DNA of 64,000 nucleotides from Reticulitermes speratus (lineage: Eukaryota > Arthropoda > Insecta > Blattodea > Rhinotermitidae). Numbering within the stretch: the first letter of the stretch is position 1; every line of letters starts with the position of its first letter. The notes below the pieces were generated by a model. The model ran no database searches and was not told the origin of the DNA. It saw only the letters and a program-made list of their open reading frames with translations. A program made the position numbers and the translations under genes. The stretch covers positions 9,423,001-9,487,000 of the forward strand of contig JAJKFL010000002.1 in NCBI GenBank assembly GCA_021186555.1. The letters run 5' to 3'. Positions 9,643 to 19,829 of this stretch are shown piece by piece.

Positions 9643-10706
9643 TGCCATGATGGTACAGTATTTTACACAAATACTTCGGAGTTATGAAGTGCTTGGCATA
9701 ATGTTTAAACTGTGAACATTTAAATCCTTCAGTATAATTTCTTTATTTATTAATGTGCTGACTCAGCAGCATGAAGATAATATAAATGTTTTGGGATACG
9801 TGATAACAAATGGATGAGCTCCTAAGTGCCAAAGCATTGCATTGTTTACTTGTTTAACTAGTAAATTGCCACCATACAGGGTGGTTCAAAATCTTGTGAT
9901 ACTAGAGGCAACATGTTAAACATTGAGTTTTAAGTGACTTTTACACCACTCTGTTGATTGAGGGTATTTCAGAAACATAATACAGTTAGGTTTTACTTTC
10001 CTAAGGTTGAAGGTCAAAGTAGAGGTTTAAACAGCGGAGAGCTAGATATTGTCCCAAACAGCATCAGGTTCACTATGTAACTGCCCCTTTTTTCCCCAGC
10101 CTTATGTTATTTTTTCTTGACCTCTTTCTAACAGTGGAGCATTTTCATTCCCATACTCAGAAACAAAATAAGTCATGACTGCATATTACAGTTGAAGGGT
10201 TAACACTCTTGTTTGGAGATTCTGTGTTTTATCAGTCCAGAGATTGGCTGTCCTGTCTCTGAAATTATTGTAATTTTTTATCAGTCTGCCAAGTATAGTA
10301 TTGAACAGTTGTAGGCCTGAACAAAAGGTATGGCCCAGGCGAAGCTGGGAGGTTTCTTGCTAATATAGCCTTAGAAACTATCTGACTCCATGAATCAAAG
10401 TCTTTCTTGAGAAGTTAATAGTTCCTCACATAGTCAAGAAATTCCCTGCATTTTATGGAACCTGAAGGCTCCATACTGTGTTCATAAGAGCTCACCACTT
10501 GTCCCTGTACTCAGCCTGATGAGTCCAGTCTGCACCTTGCATCCCATTTGTTTAAGATTTATTTGAATATCAACCCCTTAATCTACACCTGTATCTTCCA
10601 AGTAATCTATTTCCATCAGGTTTCCTGACCAAAATTTTGTATACAAGATGAATAATAACCGTCAGTCACAACTAAGCCCTTTTGGTATAATGTATGGTTT
10701 TAATGC

Positions 10707-10744
10707 AGCATGTTTTGGCTCAACAAGAAGCCATTGTCAGGCTA
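10707..10744 (-). repeat. Hammerhead-like motif
   Basis: The minus strand reads CCTGACAATGGCTTCTTG then TTGAGCCAAAACATGCTGC. It is a diverged member: GAAAC has become AAAAC while the GGCT/AGCC stem is kept. Confidence 0.35.
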
Positions 10745-11254
10745 ATAAGACACCAAAGAAATTATTATGTAAGTTGCATAATATTATTTTACATCATCCA
10801 CGTATATGGTTCAGATCTCAACTTCACAAATATCATAAAAGTATGTGAGATGCCAAAACAACTTAAACTAAAAAAAAAATATGTTATTTCCAATAAGTGT
10901 GATAAAATAAGAAGTTAAAAATGTAACATCAAAATAGTTATGATTAGAAATAGTATATTAGTACTTACAGGTGAGAGTGTGGGGTTTTCTGTAAATATTT
11001 GACCTTGGGGGGGGGGGGGATTGTTTTATATTCACATTCCTTCAAAAGCATGCTCTTGACTGAAGAAATATTCAAGATGTCATCAGTCCGTGTTTTCCTT
11101 ATATTCTGTCATTCGTTCGTTGTGAAATTTTGTAATTGCATGCAAGAGCTGCAAACCCCTTGTTATTGTATACGCCTCTATGTACTGGCATTTCCTAGGA
11201 AGTACTTTCTGCAAAAATATGTTCCACTAAATAAAAACATCACGTAAACCAATT

Positions 11255-11493
11255 GTGTTAGTGTATTTTTAGTGTCTTATTTAAGGACACTGGGAATTGC
11301 TGGGATGATGTAGCGCCAGTGATAGATGAATGTGTGTGGAGCATTACTGGAATGATACTGAGAGGTGAAAACCTGTCCCATTGCCGCTTTGCCACTTTGT
11401 CTAACACAAATCCCACATGACCTAGCTGAGACTGAACTTGGGCCCTCATGGTGAGAGGCCAGCAACTAACTGCCTAAGCTGTGGCATGGCCCT
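11255..11493 (-). mobile_element. tRNA-derived SINE
   Basis: On the minus strand the head has a box-A-like CTTAGGCAGTTAGTTGCTGG and a degenerate box-B-like GGGCCCAAGTTCAGTCTC, followed by a body with CACATTCATCTATCACTGGC. The tail near 11258 contains AATAAGACACTAAAAATACA. The body matches the remnant at 4738-4855, so both belong to one family. The box B is degenerate, so it is probably not transcribed. Confidence 0.55.
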
Positions 11494-11590
11494 TACTAGT
11501 GTACTGGTACTACTATCAGACCAATGTAATTAATAATATGTGCATGTGTAAAGATGCTTCCAGTTGTCAGTGTGTATTGACAGTTGTGTT

Positions 11591-11628
11591 TTTATGATGG
11601 CTGATGAAATGCTGAAACATGTAACTGT
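11591..11628 (+). repeat. Hammerhead-like motif
   Basis: ATGATGGCTGATGAAATGCT is followed by GAAACATGTAACTGTC. The stem is short (GGC/GCT) and the GAAACATGTA end matches 7101-7140 and 19309-19350. Confidence 0.4.
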
Positions 11629-11716
11629 CATATGATTTATATATATATATATATATAAGGTGTTTTTATGCTAATAATGATAGTCATTAGTATCTAATGT
11701 GCTGTATTGAACTTAG

Positions 11717-11980
11717 GTGCTGGAGCAGGTTCATCCTTCTCTGAATGCCCGGGAGGATGCGTTGGACTATGTAGAGAGCTTGATTCTGCAGCTGCTGGGG
11801 ATGCTGTGTGCACGTCCTTTGCCACACACAATACAGGATGTAGAGGAAAGGGTGCGACGCACATTCCCAACTCCAATTGATAGGTGGGCACTTGTTGAAG
11901 CCAATGCAGCTCTGGATCGTGGCAAGAAGAAGTCTTCTCTTGTTATGCCTGTAGACAAAATCCATCATTTGTTACAGAAG
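11717..11980 (+). CDS. Sos: Sos exon 2: histone-fold domain
   Basis: Eighty-eight codons in phase 0, beginning [20 protein letters not shown] and ending [10 protein letters not shown]. It matches fly VLEQVHPRVTAKEDALLYVE and KVHTLLQK. Conserved [17 protein letters not shown] and PTPIDRWAL are present. The acceptor is AACTTAG; the donor GTCTGT is weaker than those of the other exons. This part forms the first half of the tandem histone fold that binds lipid and packs against the rest of SOS. Confidence 0.92.
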
Positions 11981-12734
11981 GTCTGTTGATTAGAGATGGT
12001 CATCTGGTCGCTTGCCAGTCTTCTTGTCATTTTGGTGCTTTTAACTCTTTGTAACTGAATGACGGCTATAGCCAACGCACAGTGTGATGCTCAGAAAACC
12101 AAAGGTTGACTAAAGTTGTCGCTCAGAAGGTGTCAGTTATGGCATGTTGTTCTTGTACAGCCCTCAGTTGATATGTAGTGCTGTGATGTATATAGCTGTC
12201 TCCGCTCGAGTATGACAGGAAGTTTGTTTATCAGAATATTCTCTCTCCACCCCCATAATGCCTCTTGGGCCCCTAAATTAGATGTTGCATCATATTTGTT
12301 TGACACAGTCTGTTGTGTGGGCTGGCATAGCTAGTTTCTTGGGACATGTGGTTCTCTTGCTTACACAGGAGTCCAGTGTCATGAGACTATGAACAAATGC
12401 CTACACAGTGCAATGCCCCTGACAGTCAAAAGTGGTGAGTGGCAGATCTAGATATGTATTGATCACATGAAAATAATACCAAAAAAGATGTGGTCAAAGC
12501 AAAAATTGAGGTTTATAGCTATAAGATGTCAACAATACTTAAACAAACAAGCTGCACCTAGCCAACTTCCAGATGTATTATTGTTGGACATAATGTCTTT
12601 TCTTGCCTTAGCTCTGCAGATCGGACTTGATCTAGGAGACAAAGACAAGACTACTGATCTAAGCTTGAACAGTTTTCTGGTACCACCATGAAACAAGATA
12701 GACTCTTGCATGTACTGTGATTTTTGCATTTTGC

Positions 12735-13778
12735 AGTCAGTTAAAAAGATCTGAACAAGATGAGTATAACAAATTATGGAAACTGAGGACAGTCTTGAAT
12801 TCATTCAACAAAGCCTATGCTAAATTGTATAACCCCTCCAATTATTTGGTAGTTGGCAAGGAGAAGGAAGCATTTTGGCATCAAAATTTATACACTGTAT
12901 GACAATTCAGGGCATACTTATGACATGAGAATGTACGTAGGCAAGGACACAGGGACCACCATTTGCGACATGATGGCAATACATTACACTGTTAAGAATC
13001 ATCTGACTTGCTAAGTTCAAGGTGTAGGACACCAAGTTGTTATGGACAATTTTTTTTCCCCTTGCCCACACTTTGAAAATCTAGAGACCAGAAAGATAAA
13101 TGCATGCAGACAGTGCTATCCAACTGAAAGGACATGCCCCCAGACTTCTGACTGGAAAAAAACTGACATTGAGAAGGGGTGACATACAAGTAAGGACCAG
13201 GGGAGGTTAACTGCAGTTGTGTGGAAAGGTAAATGAAAGGTATACATGTTGACCAACCAAGAGCAGATGGAAGTTACTGTGATGAAACGAAAAATGCCTT
13301 GAAGCCACCCACTGTAGAACAGTACAGTAAACACATGGGGTATGTCCTTCATAGTGATCAAATGGCCAGCAGCTATTTCATGAGTCACCATAACTTCAAG
13401 TGAACAACAAAATGTTTTTGCCAGTTGGGGGACCTTACAATACTGAACAGTTGAATTTTGTTTATCTTCATGTGGGGCCCAATATTCTCACCAAGATTTT
13501 GGACTTCTCTTGGTGAGGAATTTGAAAGAAGAGCAGAGAAATGCTCCAATTGCCCCTTCTCCAGAATGGTAGGAAGATGTAGCCTGGTGGGAACTAGTGT
13601 AAAAAGACTTTATTTCCAACAGTCTGAGCACTGGCCAGCCAAGGGAGACAAAGTCCAATGTCCATTGTTATCCATTTCTGGAGTGAGGGCAGCCACAAGT
13701 TACAGGTGCAATAAGTGTGAAGTCAGACCATATGTGATACCATGTTTCATTGAGTACCACAGTACAGTGGACTTGTAA
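12735..13778 (+). pseudogene. piggyBac transposase remnant
   Basis: Pieces in changing frames match the piggyBac transposase in order: LWKLRTVLNSFNKAYAKLYN with PSNYLVVGKE (12768-12870), SGHTYDMRMYVGKDTG (about 12905-12960), VQGVGHQVVMDN-FFS (about 13015-13060), ETRKINACRQCYPTE (about 13085-13130), and the C-terminal cysteine-rich tail VQCPLLSISGVRAATSYRCN then KCEVRPYVIPCFIEYHST, ending at TAA-less TGTAA near 13778. The CxxC...CxxC...PCFxxYH pattern is characteristic. Several stops and frame changes interrupt it and most of the N-terminal half is not recognisable, so it is long dead. Confidence 0.75.
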
Positions 13779-13892
13779 AGACAGTGATGTAAATTGTAAA
13801 TATTAACTTAACATGTAAATAGTGTGTGGTTGTAAAAGAGTGATACAGGGTGCCAGGCATTCAGCAGCATTTACATTTATGTGAATAATATA

Positions 13893-14815
13893 CCGTATAT
13901 TCTCGAATCTAATCCGCACTTTTTTTACAGTTTTAGAGGGCTAAAAAATCAGATGCGGATTAGATTCGCGTGCGGATTAGATTTGCGGTCTAGAGCTGGA
14001 TTTTGGAAAAATGATTGAGCTGCTGTACAATATAACAATAACGTAATTAACGTAATTAATAAACAACATAAGAACAATACAATACAATAATCTATTATTT
14101 TATTATTTATTATTATAATTTATTATTCATCAGACTCGCCGTCATCACTCATAATTCGAGGAATGTTCAAAGATCTGGCCTTCTTTATCGCCTCCTCGCG
14201 AGTAGATCATAACTCACAAACAGTCCAGTCTTGCGTCTCTCTTGAAAAAACATGAAGACTGCATCATCAATTTCAGGAAATCGTCCTTTCTTGGGTCCAG
14301 TGAATTTCCTTCGTGACGCCTCACACCCGCTGATCGCTGCCTTGTGTTTCCGCCATAGTCGAACGTTGCTTTCATCAACTCCAAAAATTGCAGCGGCTTT
14401 GCGGTTTCCATTCTCCTCTGCGCACCGAATAACTTCACGTTTGAACTTTGCCGTATATGAGAGTCGTTTAGATTTCAGGTGTCCCTCTTCCAAAACTACG
14501 GTACACGACAAATTGGAACAAGCACCTCCCACGTTTCAACAACTAAAGATCAGCTGGCTTCAGACGAGATTGCGCACGTCTGTTGAGAAAGGCCCCGCCT
14601 CTATCGGTATGACTCATCGGCCACAGGCGTAGCGTCGGATTTTAACGCATTGGTAACATCCAATATTATTCAATCAGTCGCCCCCCAGTGGGCAAGGGGT
14701 GGTTGAAGGAAAGGTGCGGATTAGAATCGCGAACTAACTTTTTTTTCGTTTAAGAAGTCGCCAAAAACTGGGTGCGGATTAGATTCGGGTGCGGTTTAGA
14801 TTCGAGAATATACGG
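13893..14815 (-). mobile_element. Internally deleted pogo/Tigger-like TIR element 1
   Basis: Inverted termini beginning CCGTATATTCTCGAATCTAA are flanked by TA duplications (13891-13892 and 14816-14817), as in the Tc1/mariner/pogo group. Just inside each end the motif GCGGATTAGATTCG recurs two or three times in direct and inverted orientation, possible transposase binding sites. The minus strand encodes the transposase N-terminus (14532 down to about 14190) with a psq/Brinker-type helix-turn-helix: KRLSYTAKFKREVIRCAEEN, GNRKAAAIFGVDESNVRLWR. After a frame change it reaches an acidic end, MSDDGESDE, near 14133. The catalytic DDE core is missing, so the element could only move using another copy. 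Confidence 0.75.
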
Positions 14816-14986
14816 TAAATATTGACATTTTAGATAAAGCATGCAATTGATATGTCATATTTTATTATAATTAAGTGTGAAGAATTTTTTTTTCCAGCTT
14901 TATTAACTCATAAACAGACTGTTCAAACTCATTTTGTTAAATTTGACGTTATATTCAACGTGCATCATGATAACAAATCAAAAGTT

Positions 14987-15145
14987 TAAAAACCAACATA
15001 TGCACTGTATTCTTACAAGTAAGTCAAATGCCCCTACATATGTTTCGGCTTCAACAAGCCCTCCTGAAGATGGCTTGTTGAAGCTGAAACATATGTAGGG
15101 GCATTTGACTTACTTGTAAGAATACAGTGCATATGTTGGTTTTTA
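14987..15145. repeat. Near-perfect 74-bp-arm hairpin of hammerhead-like motifs
   Basis: Arms 14987-15060 and 15072-15145 are reverse complements with a single mismatch (TTTCGGC against TTTCAGC) and an 11-base loop CTCCTGAAGAT. Each arm carries GAAACATATGTAGGGGCATT after a GGCTTGTTGAAGC stem-loop. The single mismatch points to recent formation or recent correction of one arm by the other. Unit 2 has the same structure near 43156-43314. Confidence 0.85.
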
Positions 15146-15379
15146 CTTTTGGTTCATTTTGTTAAAATTTGAAGGAAAACTCTTAAGAGATATGCTTTCT
15201 TGTAAGTGTATGGATGATATAAATAAATCATGTAATTTGAATTCTGGCCTTGTGCATATTACACTGGGCATTTAAGCCTGGCACCAAAGGGTTAAGGCCA
15301 AATTTGAAGTACTCTAAGGTGCAGTGTATTAATATACAGTGGTCCAAAGGTAGTTGATACAGTTCATGTTGTAGTAATC

Positions 15380-15669
15380 TGGGATTTTACGCTTTTAGTG
15401 TAGTAGGTTGATAGTGATATTTCTGAGGAACATGCTGCCTCCATCTTCAGGGTTTAAGGAATTACACATTGACAGTGAAGTTATAGGGGTGAGACTGTGG
15501 GGTTTGATTATATAGGCAGTTCAGGCAGTTTGCAAGGAATGTGGCCATTCAGAGCCATGGGTAGGGGAGAAGGTATATAGCCTGGCCAGGGCCAACAGGA
15601 ACTGTGAAACAGTAGAGCAAAGCAACCAGGATACAGAACAGCCATCTTAGGGCTGCAGGAATATGGAAG
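15380..15669 (+). repeat. Interspersed repeat fragment before the jockey LINE
   Basis: It contains GCTGCCTCCATCTTCAGGG (about 15433-15451) followed by sequence around GGTGAGACTGTGGGGTTTGA and GGAACTGTGAAACAGTAGAG. The first block is shared with 1275-1450 and 29838. I recognise this as part of a dispersed cockroach/termite-type repeat, possibly the 5' part of the adjoining retroelement. There is no coding sequence. Confidence 0.4.
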
Positions 15670-17390
15670 ATGACAAGGCGGGTGATGAGAGTGCCCACTC
15701 CCTCACCTCCCCTGGTCACACCAGGCAGATTTTCTCTCTCAGATTCTGAGAAAGCTGAAGCCCTAGTGGACAGTCTTGAGGCTCAGTTTCAGCTGGTAAA
15801 CGACCCATCGGATCCAGCAGTTATTGAGATGGTTGACGAGGCGCTGCAAGCATACTCTTTTTCTCCTGCAAGCGAGCCCAAGTTAACCAACCCCGCGGAG
15901 GTACAGGATGCCATCCGGGGTCTCAAGGTCGGCAAGGCGCCGGGCCCAAACAGTACACCGAACAAGGCTCTGAAGCACCTTCCGCAGCGAGCTGTATTCC
16001 TCCTCGTCGCGATATTCAACGCAGCTCTTCTTGCACAGTACTTCCCAGCAGTATGTCAATAAAAAATTCCAATGACACCATCGGGAATCGAACCCGTGAC
16101 CTTCCGGCTTGTAGAGCAGTGCCTCAACTAACTGCGCCGCCGCGTGAGGGGGAACCAGTCTCTCCTGTTTTGTTCAGTCTGTATGCCAACGACATGTCGG
16201 TGCAATTCCACCACGTCAAACTGGCCTTGTACGCGGATGACACGGCAATCATTGCCACATCCCGCAAGCCAGCGCTACTTGTTAGCTACTTAGAAGCATA
16301 CCTCAGCGGTGGCAGAGAGAATGGAGGATCGCCATCAACATCAATGTCTCCAAGAGCAACACAATGCTCTTCATGAAGGCCTGGTGGCGAGTCTCCAAGC
16401 CTCACTGGTGCAGTTCCTAGGGGAGCCAATCCAGTGGGTTGATACAGCCCGCTATCTGGGAGTGATCCTTGATACACGGATGACCTGGTCGCCCCATTTC
16501 GTCCAGGTCAGGAAGAAAGCTGCCCAAAAACTGGGTCTGCTTGGCTGTCGCCTACACAGGAGAAGCGGTCTCTCCATCAGGAACAGAGTTCTGCTGTATA
16601 AGCAGCTCATACGCCCCATGATGGACTATGCGTGCCCCATTTGGAGGTCCACCTCCTGCAGCCACGTCAGGAAGCTGCAGGTTCTTCAATCCAAGTGTCT
16701 TCACATTGCTATTGGTGCACCTTGGTACGTTAGTAACGTGCAAATTCACGAAGATTTGGAAGTTCCTTTCTTTGCCGAACACATCAGAGACCAAACCGAG
16801 AGTTACAACTCAAAGTTAGCTGGTGTGGGGAATCCCTTATTTCAGCAACTTGGCAGATATTTGCGCTGACCGAGGGCTGACCCACGTCGCGTAGCGCACA
16901 AGCTACTGGGACTGAGGTCAGCAGACATGTTGAGGCCGCAAAACGATGGCCAAAACGATACCGAATTGTGCCTAGCACTGATTAGCTAGGCTCTTTTTGA
17001 CTACCCTGACTGAGGTTTTTCCGTGATTTTTCCTCAGTTGTAAGGTGAATGCCAGGGTATGATACAAAGTTGGGGCATGGCCCGCACTCCACCCCCCACC
17101 GGTAACGGCGGTTTCACCCCTGTGCTAGTTTGTAGACACACGAATATAATAGCGAAAATGCCACTGTGGGTTCAAACCCCAGGGAGCCATCCAGCCAAAG
17201 TAAACCCCCTCCCCTCCCCCCACTAAAGAAGACTATACGCTCCTAGAGCTGTAGCCTTTAGTATACCAAGTCACGGCCCTTGACCGAGATTATAAAACGT
17301 TAGCGTAAGCGCAATACCCTGTTATAGTATAAGGTGTCTGCTATTGAGCCCAGTGATGCGTTAAAACGCAGGAATGGCTAAACAGACCAA
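15670..17390 (+). mobile_element. Truncated jockey-clade LINE with SINE insertion
   Basis: Reverse-transcriptase pieces appear in order: PAEVQDAIRGLKVGKAPGPN and QRAVFLLVAIFNAALLAQYF (15670-16054), PVLFSLYAND then LALYADDTAIIATSRKP with the catalytic YADD (about 16165-16290), and RYLGVILDTRMTWSPHF, PMMDYACPIWRS, LQVLQSKCLHIAIGAPWYVS to the stop at 16867-16869. The endonuclease domain is missing, about 400 bases of the palm region between the first two pieces are gone, and a SINE sits at that point. A frame change follows the YADD piece. The 3' UTR runs past GAGGTTTTTCCGTGATTTTT; its exact end is uncertain. It is inactive. Confidence 0.85.
16055..16145 (-). mobile_element. tRNA-derived SINE inside the jockey LINE
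   Basis: The minus strand reads GCGGCGGCGCAGTTAGTTGA (box A), an anticodon-arm-like middle, and GGTCACGGGTTCGATTCCC (a close match to box B), ending ATTGGAATTTTTTATTGACA. It belongs to a different family from 11255-11493. It replaces about 400 bases of LINE coding sequence, so insertion and deletion either coincided or the SINE bridged an existing gap. It is too short and lacks an acceptor stem to be a tRNA gene. Confidence 0.65.
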
Positions 17391-17544
17391 GGGATGTCGA
17401 CTTGTGCAGAGCGCAATTCTCTGCCCTTATCTCTTTGGTTGGTTGGTTGGTGGTGGTTGGCTGCAGGAATGAGAAATGTAAATAGGGAAAAATTACGTAC
17501 ATATATGACCCCTTTTCTGGGATCCTGTGTGTTTGGAGTGAAAC

Positions 17545-18054
17545 ATGAGAAGTGGTAAGCCCTGTTCATGGCCACAAGTAAGGGAGTGTCATCTCAGGAG
17601 ACTAAACCATCCTATCCTGTCAGAGAACCTTCAGCTTCCTGTCTGTCAAGAAGTGTATGACAAGCTTCCACACTATGCTAAGGGAGAACTGCCCTCCATG
17701 TTTATGCTGGTGGGATGCAGCTCCTTCACTTGCATCCCATATGAGGTGGTGCTTCTGCCAGAATTTCTAGGCCAGGATGCTGGTGTTGAGCAGAATGTGA
17801 TGACCAAATTGTTTGGCCAGTGCTGACTTCCCTGATTAGTTTTGTTGAGTACAATGGCAACGTTCATTCATGATATAACATCCGGTTTATCGAACATAAC
17901 ATTTCTGCATTTGCGAGGGATGCAATATAACCCTGGTGTTTTTAGGCCCACATCCATCACAGGACAGGAAGCTAGACACTTCATGACTGGAATGCCTACC
18001 AACTTTATGTTATATGTGGATAGCACCCTGCCAATGTTGTTGAAGGTGTTGTGA
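17545..18054 (+). other. Unidentified open stretches in intron 2
   Basis: Two successive frames (17545-17826 and 17842-18054) contain HPILSENLQLPVCQEVYDKL and ITGQEARHFMTGMPTNFMLY. They are open in the same frame, separated only by a stop, which hints at an old coding fragment, perhaps of a transposon. I do not recognise a domain, and the two could be open by chance. Confidence 0.2.
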
Positions 18055-18215
18055 ACAAAGAGCTGGATGTCATTTGTGTGCATGTGCGCATATGTGTGCA
18101 TTTGTGTGCAGGGGCATGGATGTATGGTTGGTATAGTTAATATATTTTATTTTCTGAATAAATCTTGTGATATTCTCATTGTTCAATGAAGTTTGTTTTT
18201 TGTTCTGTCTGTCAG

Positions 18216-18299
18216 GAGGTCCTTCAATACAAAATTGATTCCCAGGTGGCCCTTTACATTGTTGCTGTGTTGGAGTACATCTCAGCTGATATTCTGAAG
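18216..18299 (+). CDS. Sos: Sos exon 3: histone-fold continuation
   Basis: Twenty-eight codons in phase 0, [20 protein letters not shown] then YISADILK, with acceptor CTGTCAG and donor AAG|GTAAAT. Fly has [20 protein letters not shown] and YISADILK. The reading frame is intact here, unlike in unit 2. Confidence 0.93.
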
Positions 18300-19308
18300 G
18301 TAAATTTTTTTTTACCGAAGTTTAAAGAGGAGAGAGAGTGTGTAAGTAAGTCAAAATTGAGATTTTCAGTGATGAATTCAGTCTAGTACCCCAAATACTA
18401 AGAACTGGCCTGTGTGTGCACCGTACTGTGTGACCTGAGTACCATGCCTAGACATTTCTTAATTGGTATAATTGATTTTCCTGTGGCTTTAATAAAGCTG
18501 GTGGAAGTGGCTAATTAGTTTTCTTTGTTTAGGATTATTTGACTTCGGTATGTTTGAAAGCTTGATAACATAGCCTTAAACCATGTTTTCATACAATAGG
18601 AGATTCCGTGAAAATTTCTGGCGTATAATTTATGTACAGTATTCCATCTGTTGCTTTCATAAATCTGAACTTTAATCTGTAATTTTTTTCCGAGAAGAGC
18701 CATAACCATTCTGTTCAGTGGATATACATACTTATTCTTTATTAAATACATTTTTGCATTGCCTTTGAATTTCTGTGTACTAAGCACAGGTAAGTTAAAT
18801 GTGGAACCTTTGCTATAAAGTAACAGATGTGTCAAAAAAAAAAGGTAAATATACTGTGTGTACTTGAATGAAATTTGGGAACAAAGGAAAATTGTGGGCC
18901 ATACACACAGTTTCTCTCACTTTTATCCTTATGTTGTTCATCCTATTGTTCATTTATGCATTAGCAATAACAATAACAAAACGTAACCCTGTAACAACAA
19001 AAATGGATATGCTGGTTAGAACACCTATGTACATCCAATACAGCCTGGAGAATATGCCTCAGGTCTGAAAATTCGTACCACTGCCTACTACATGTTTTTT
19101 AAAATTTGTATTAATTTGGTCAGCATTTTTATTTTACAAGATTTACCACTGCAACATAAGCCATCACATATATAAAAAAATGTTTTGTCATGATTAACAA
19201 TACGGTGTGGTTTTATGTTATCATGACTTTAACCTCCATAACAAATTTGGATCTCGTACTTGACTTCTGCGTTATGCATGTTGTATATGGAATCTTTAAG
19301 TTACTGTA

Positions 19309-19350
19309 CACCCTGATGACGGCTTATGTGAAAGCTGAAACATGTAGCTG
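19309..19350 (+). repeat. Hammerhead-like motif, best-formed single copy
   Basis: CCCTGATGACGGCTTATGTG is followed by AAAGCTGAAACATGTAGCTG. CTGATGA and GAAAC flank a stem GGCTT/AAGCT closed by a six-base loop. A strict hammerhead also needs the pair next to CTGATGA to form; here that position is unpaired, so cleavage activity is doubtful. Confidence 0.45.
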
Positions 19351-19789
19351 AGGTTTTTAAGTATATAAGTTGTGCTAGACTCTTCTTATCATTTGTCTCA
19401 TTTTTGTTCAGTCATTGAGGCATTGGACTGAAGATAAGGTAAAGTCTATGCTTTTTAGCATATTTGTGGCCAGGCATGATACTGGTAACCATGAAGGTGA
19501 TTGTTATTTCTGGTTATGCAAAGTACAGGGCTACCATGCTAGAAATAAACATTATGTTTGTTATTCAAATTGTGTATGTTCAATACAATCCACTGCATTT
19601 GGAACTTAACACACGTGTGCATTCCATCACAGACTTTAGGAGTGCTCATACTTAATATGCAGTGTTGAATCTGGTGGTAATAGCCTACACAGATTCTGTT
19701 CATTTTAACGGACATGAAAAAATTAATACTTTCATTTAATGTACCAACTAAATGCACTTACAATATATAGGGCAGTATAGTCACTTAAC

Positions 19790-19829
19790 TCCGACATGTT
19801 TTGGCATGACAGTGCCAACTTCAGGGAGT
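19790..19829 (-). repeat. Hammerhead-like motif
   Basis: The minus strand reads CTCCCTGAAGTTGGCACTGT then CATGCCAAAACATGTCGGAG, with a GGCA/TGCC stem and AAAAC in place of GAAAC. Confidence 0.35.

Larger units (their letters stand above)
8608..11716 (+). other. Sos intron 1
   Basis: A 3.1-kb intron. It contains a GGT microsatellite (9610-9642), hammerhead-like motifs (10707-10744 minus, 11591-11628 plus), a poly-G run near 11007-11019 that differs by a base or so in unit 2, a tRNA-SINE (11255-11493) and an AT run (about 11637-11657). No coding sequence is recognised. Confidence 0.75.
12045..15291 (+). mobile_element. Decayed piggyBac element with later insertions
   Basis: TTAA sites lie at 12041-12044 and 15292-15295. 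The inner ends read CTCTTTGTAACTG on the left and CCCTTTGGTGCCAGGC when the right end is read on the minus strand, sharing TTAACYCTTTG. The transposase remnant (12735-13778) lies in the left half, and a pogo/Tigger-like element and a hairpin occupy much of the right half. The outer limits rest on weak end similarity; the transposase identity is firmer. Confidence 0.5.
11981..18215 (+). other. Sos intron 2, a transposon nest
   Basis: A 6.2-kb intron dominated by mobile DNA: the piggyBac remnant (12045-15291) containing a pogo/Tigger-like element (13893-14815) and a hairpin (14987-15145), then repeat-family sequence (about 15380-15660) and a jockey LINE with an inserted SINE (15670 to about 17390). 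Positions 17500-18215 hold open stretches (17545-17826 and 17842-18054) with no recognised domain. Confidence 0.8.

Noticed and set aside
9878-9900. ACAGGGTGGTTCAAAA, resembling a transposon terminal repeat
   Set aside because: No matching inverted end or target duplication was found nearby.
13458-13778. A host gene with a zinc-finger-like end
   Set aside because: The cysteine pattern with PCFIEYHST is the piggyBac transposase tail, and upstream pieces of the same transposase are broken.
16070-16145. Possible tRNA gene on the minus strand
   Set aside because: Box A and box B are good but there is no paired acceptor stem and a SINE-type body follows; called a SINE.
17140-17200. GTGGGTTCAAACCCCAGGGAG, resembling a tRNA T-arm
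   Set aside because: No acceptor stem, D-arm or anticodon arm fits around it; it lies in the LINE 3' region and is at most a SINE-like scrap.
19309-19350. Calling the motifs active hammerhead ribozymes
   Set aside because: The base pair next to CTGATGA does not form in the copies checked and stem I could not be verified by eye, so only a resemblance is reported.
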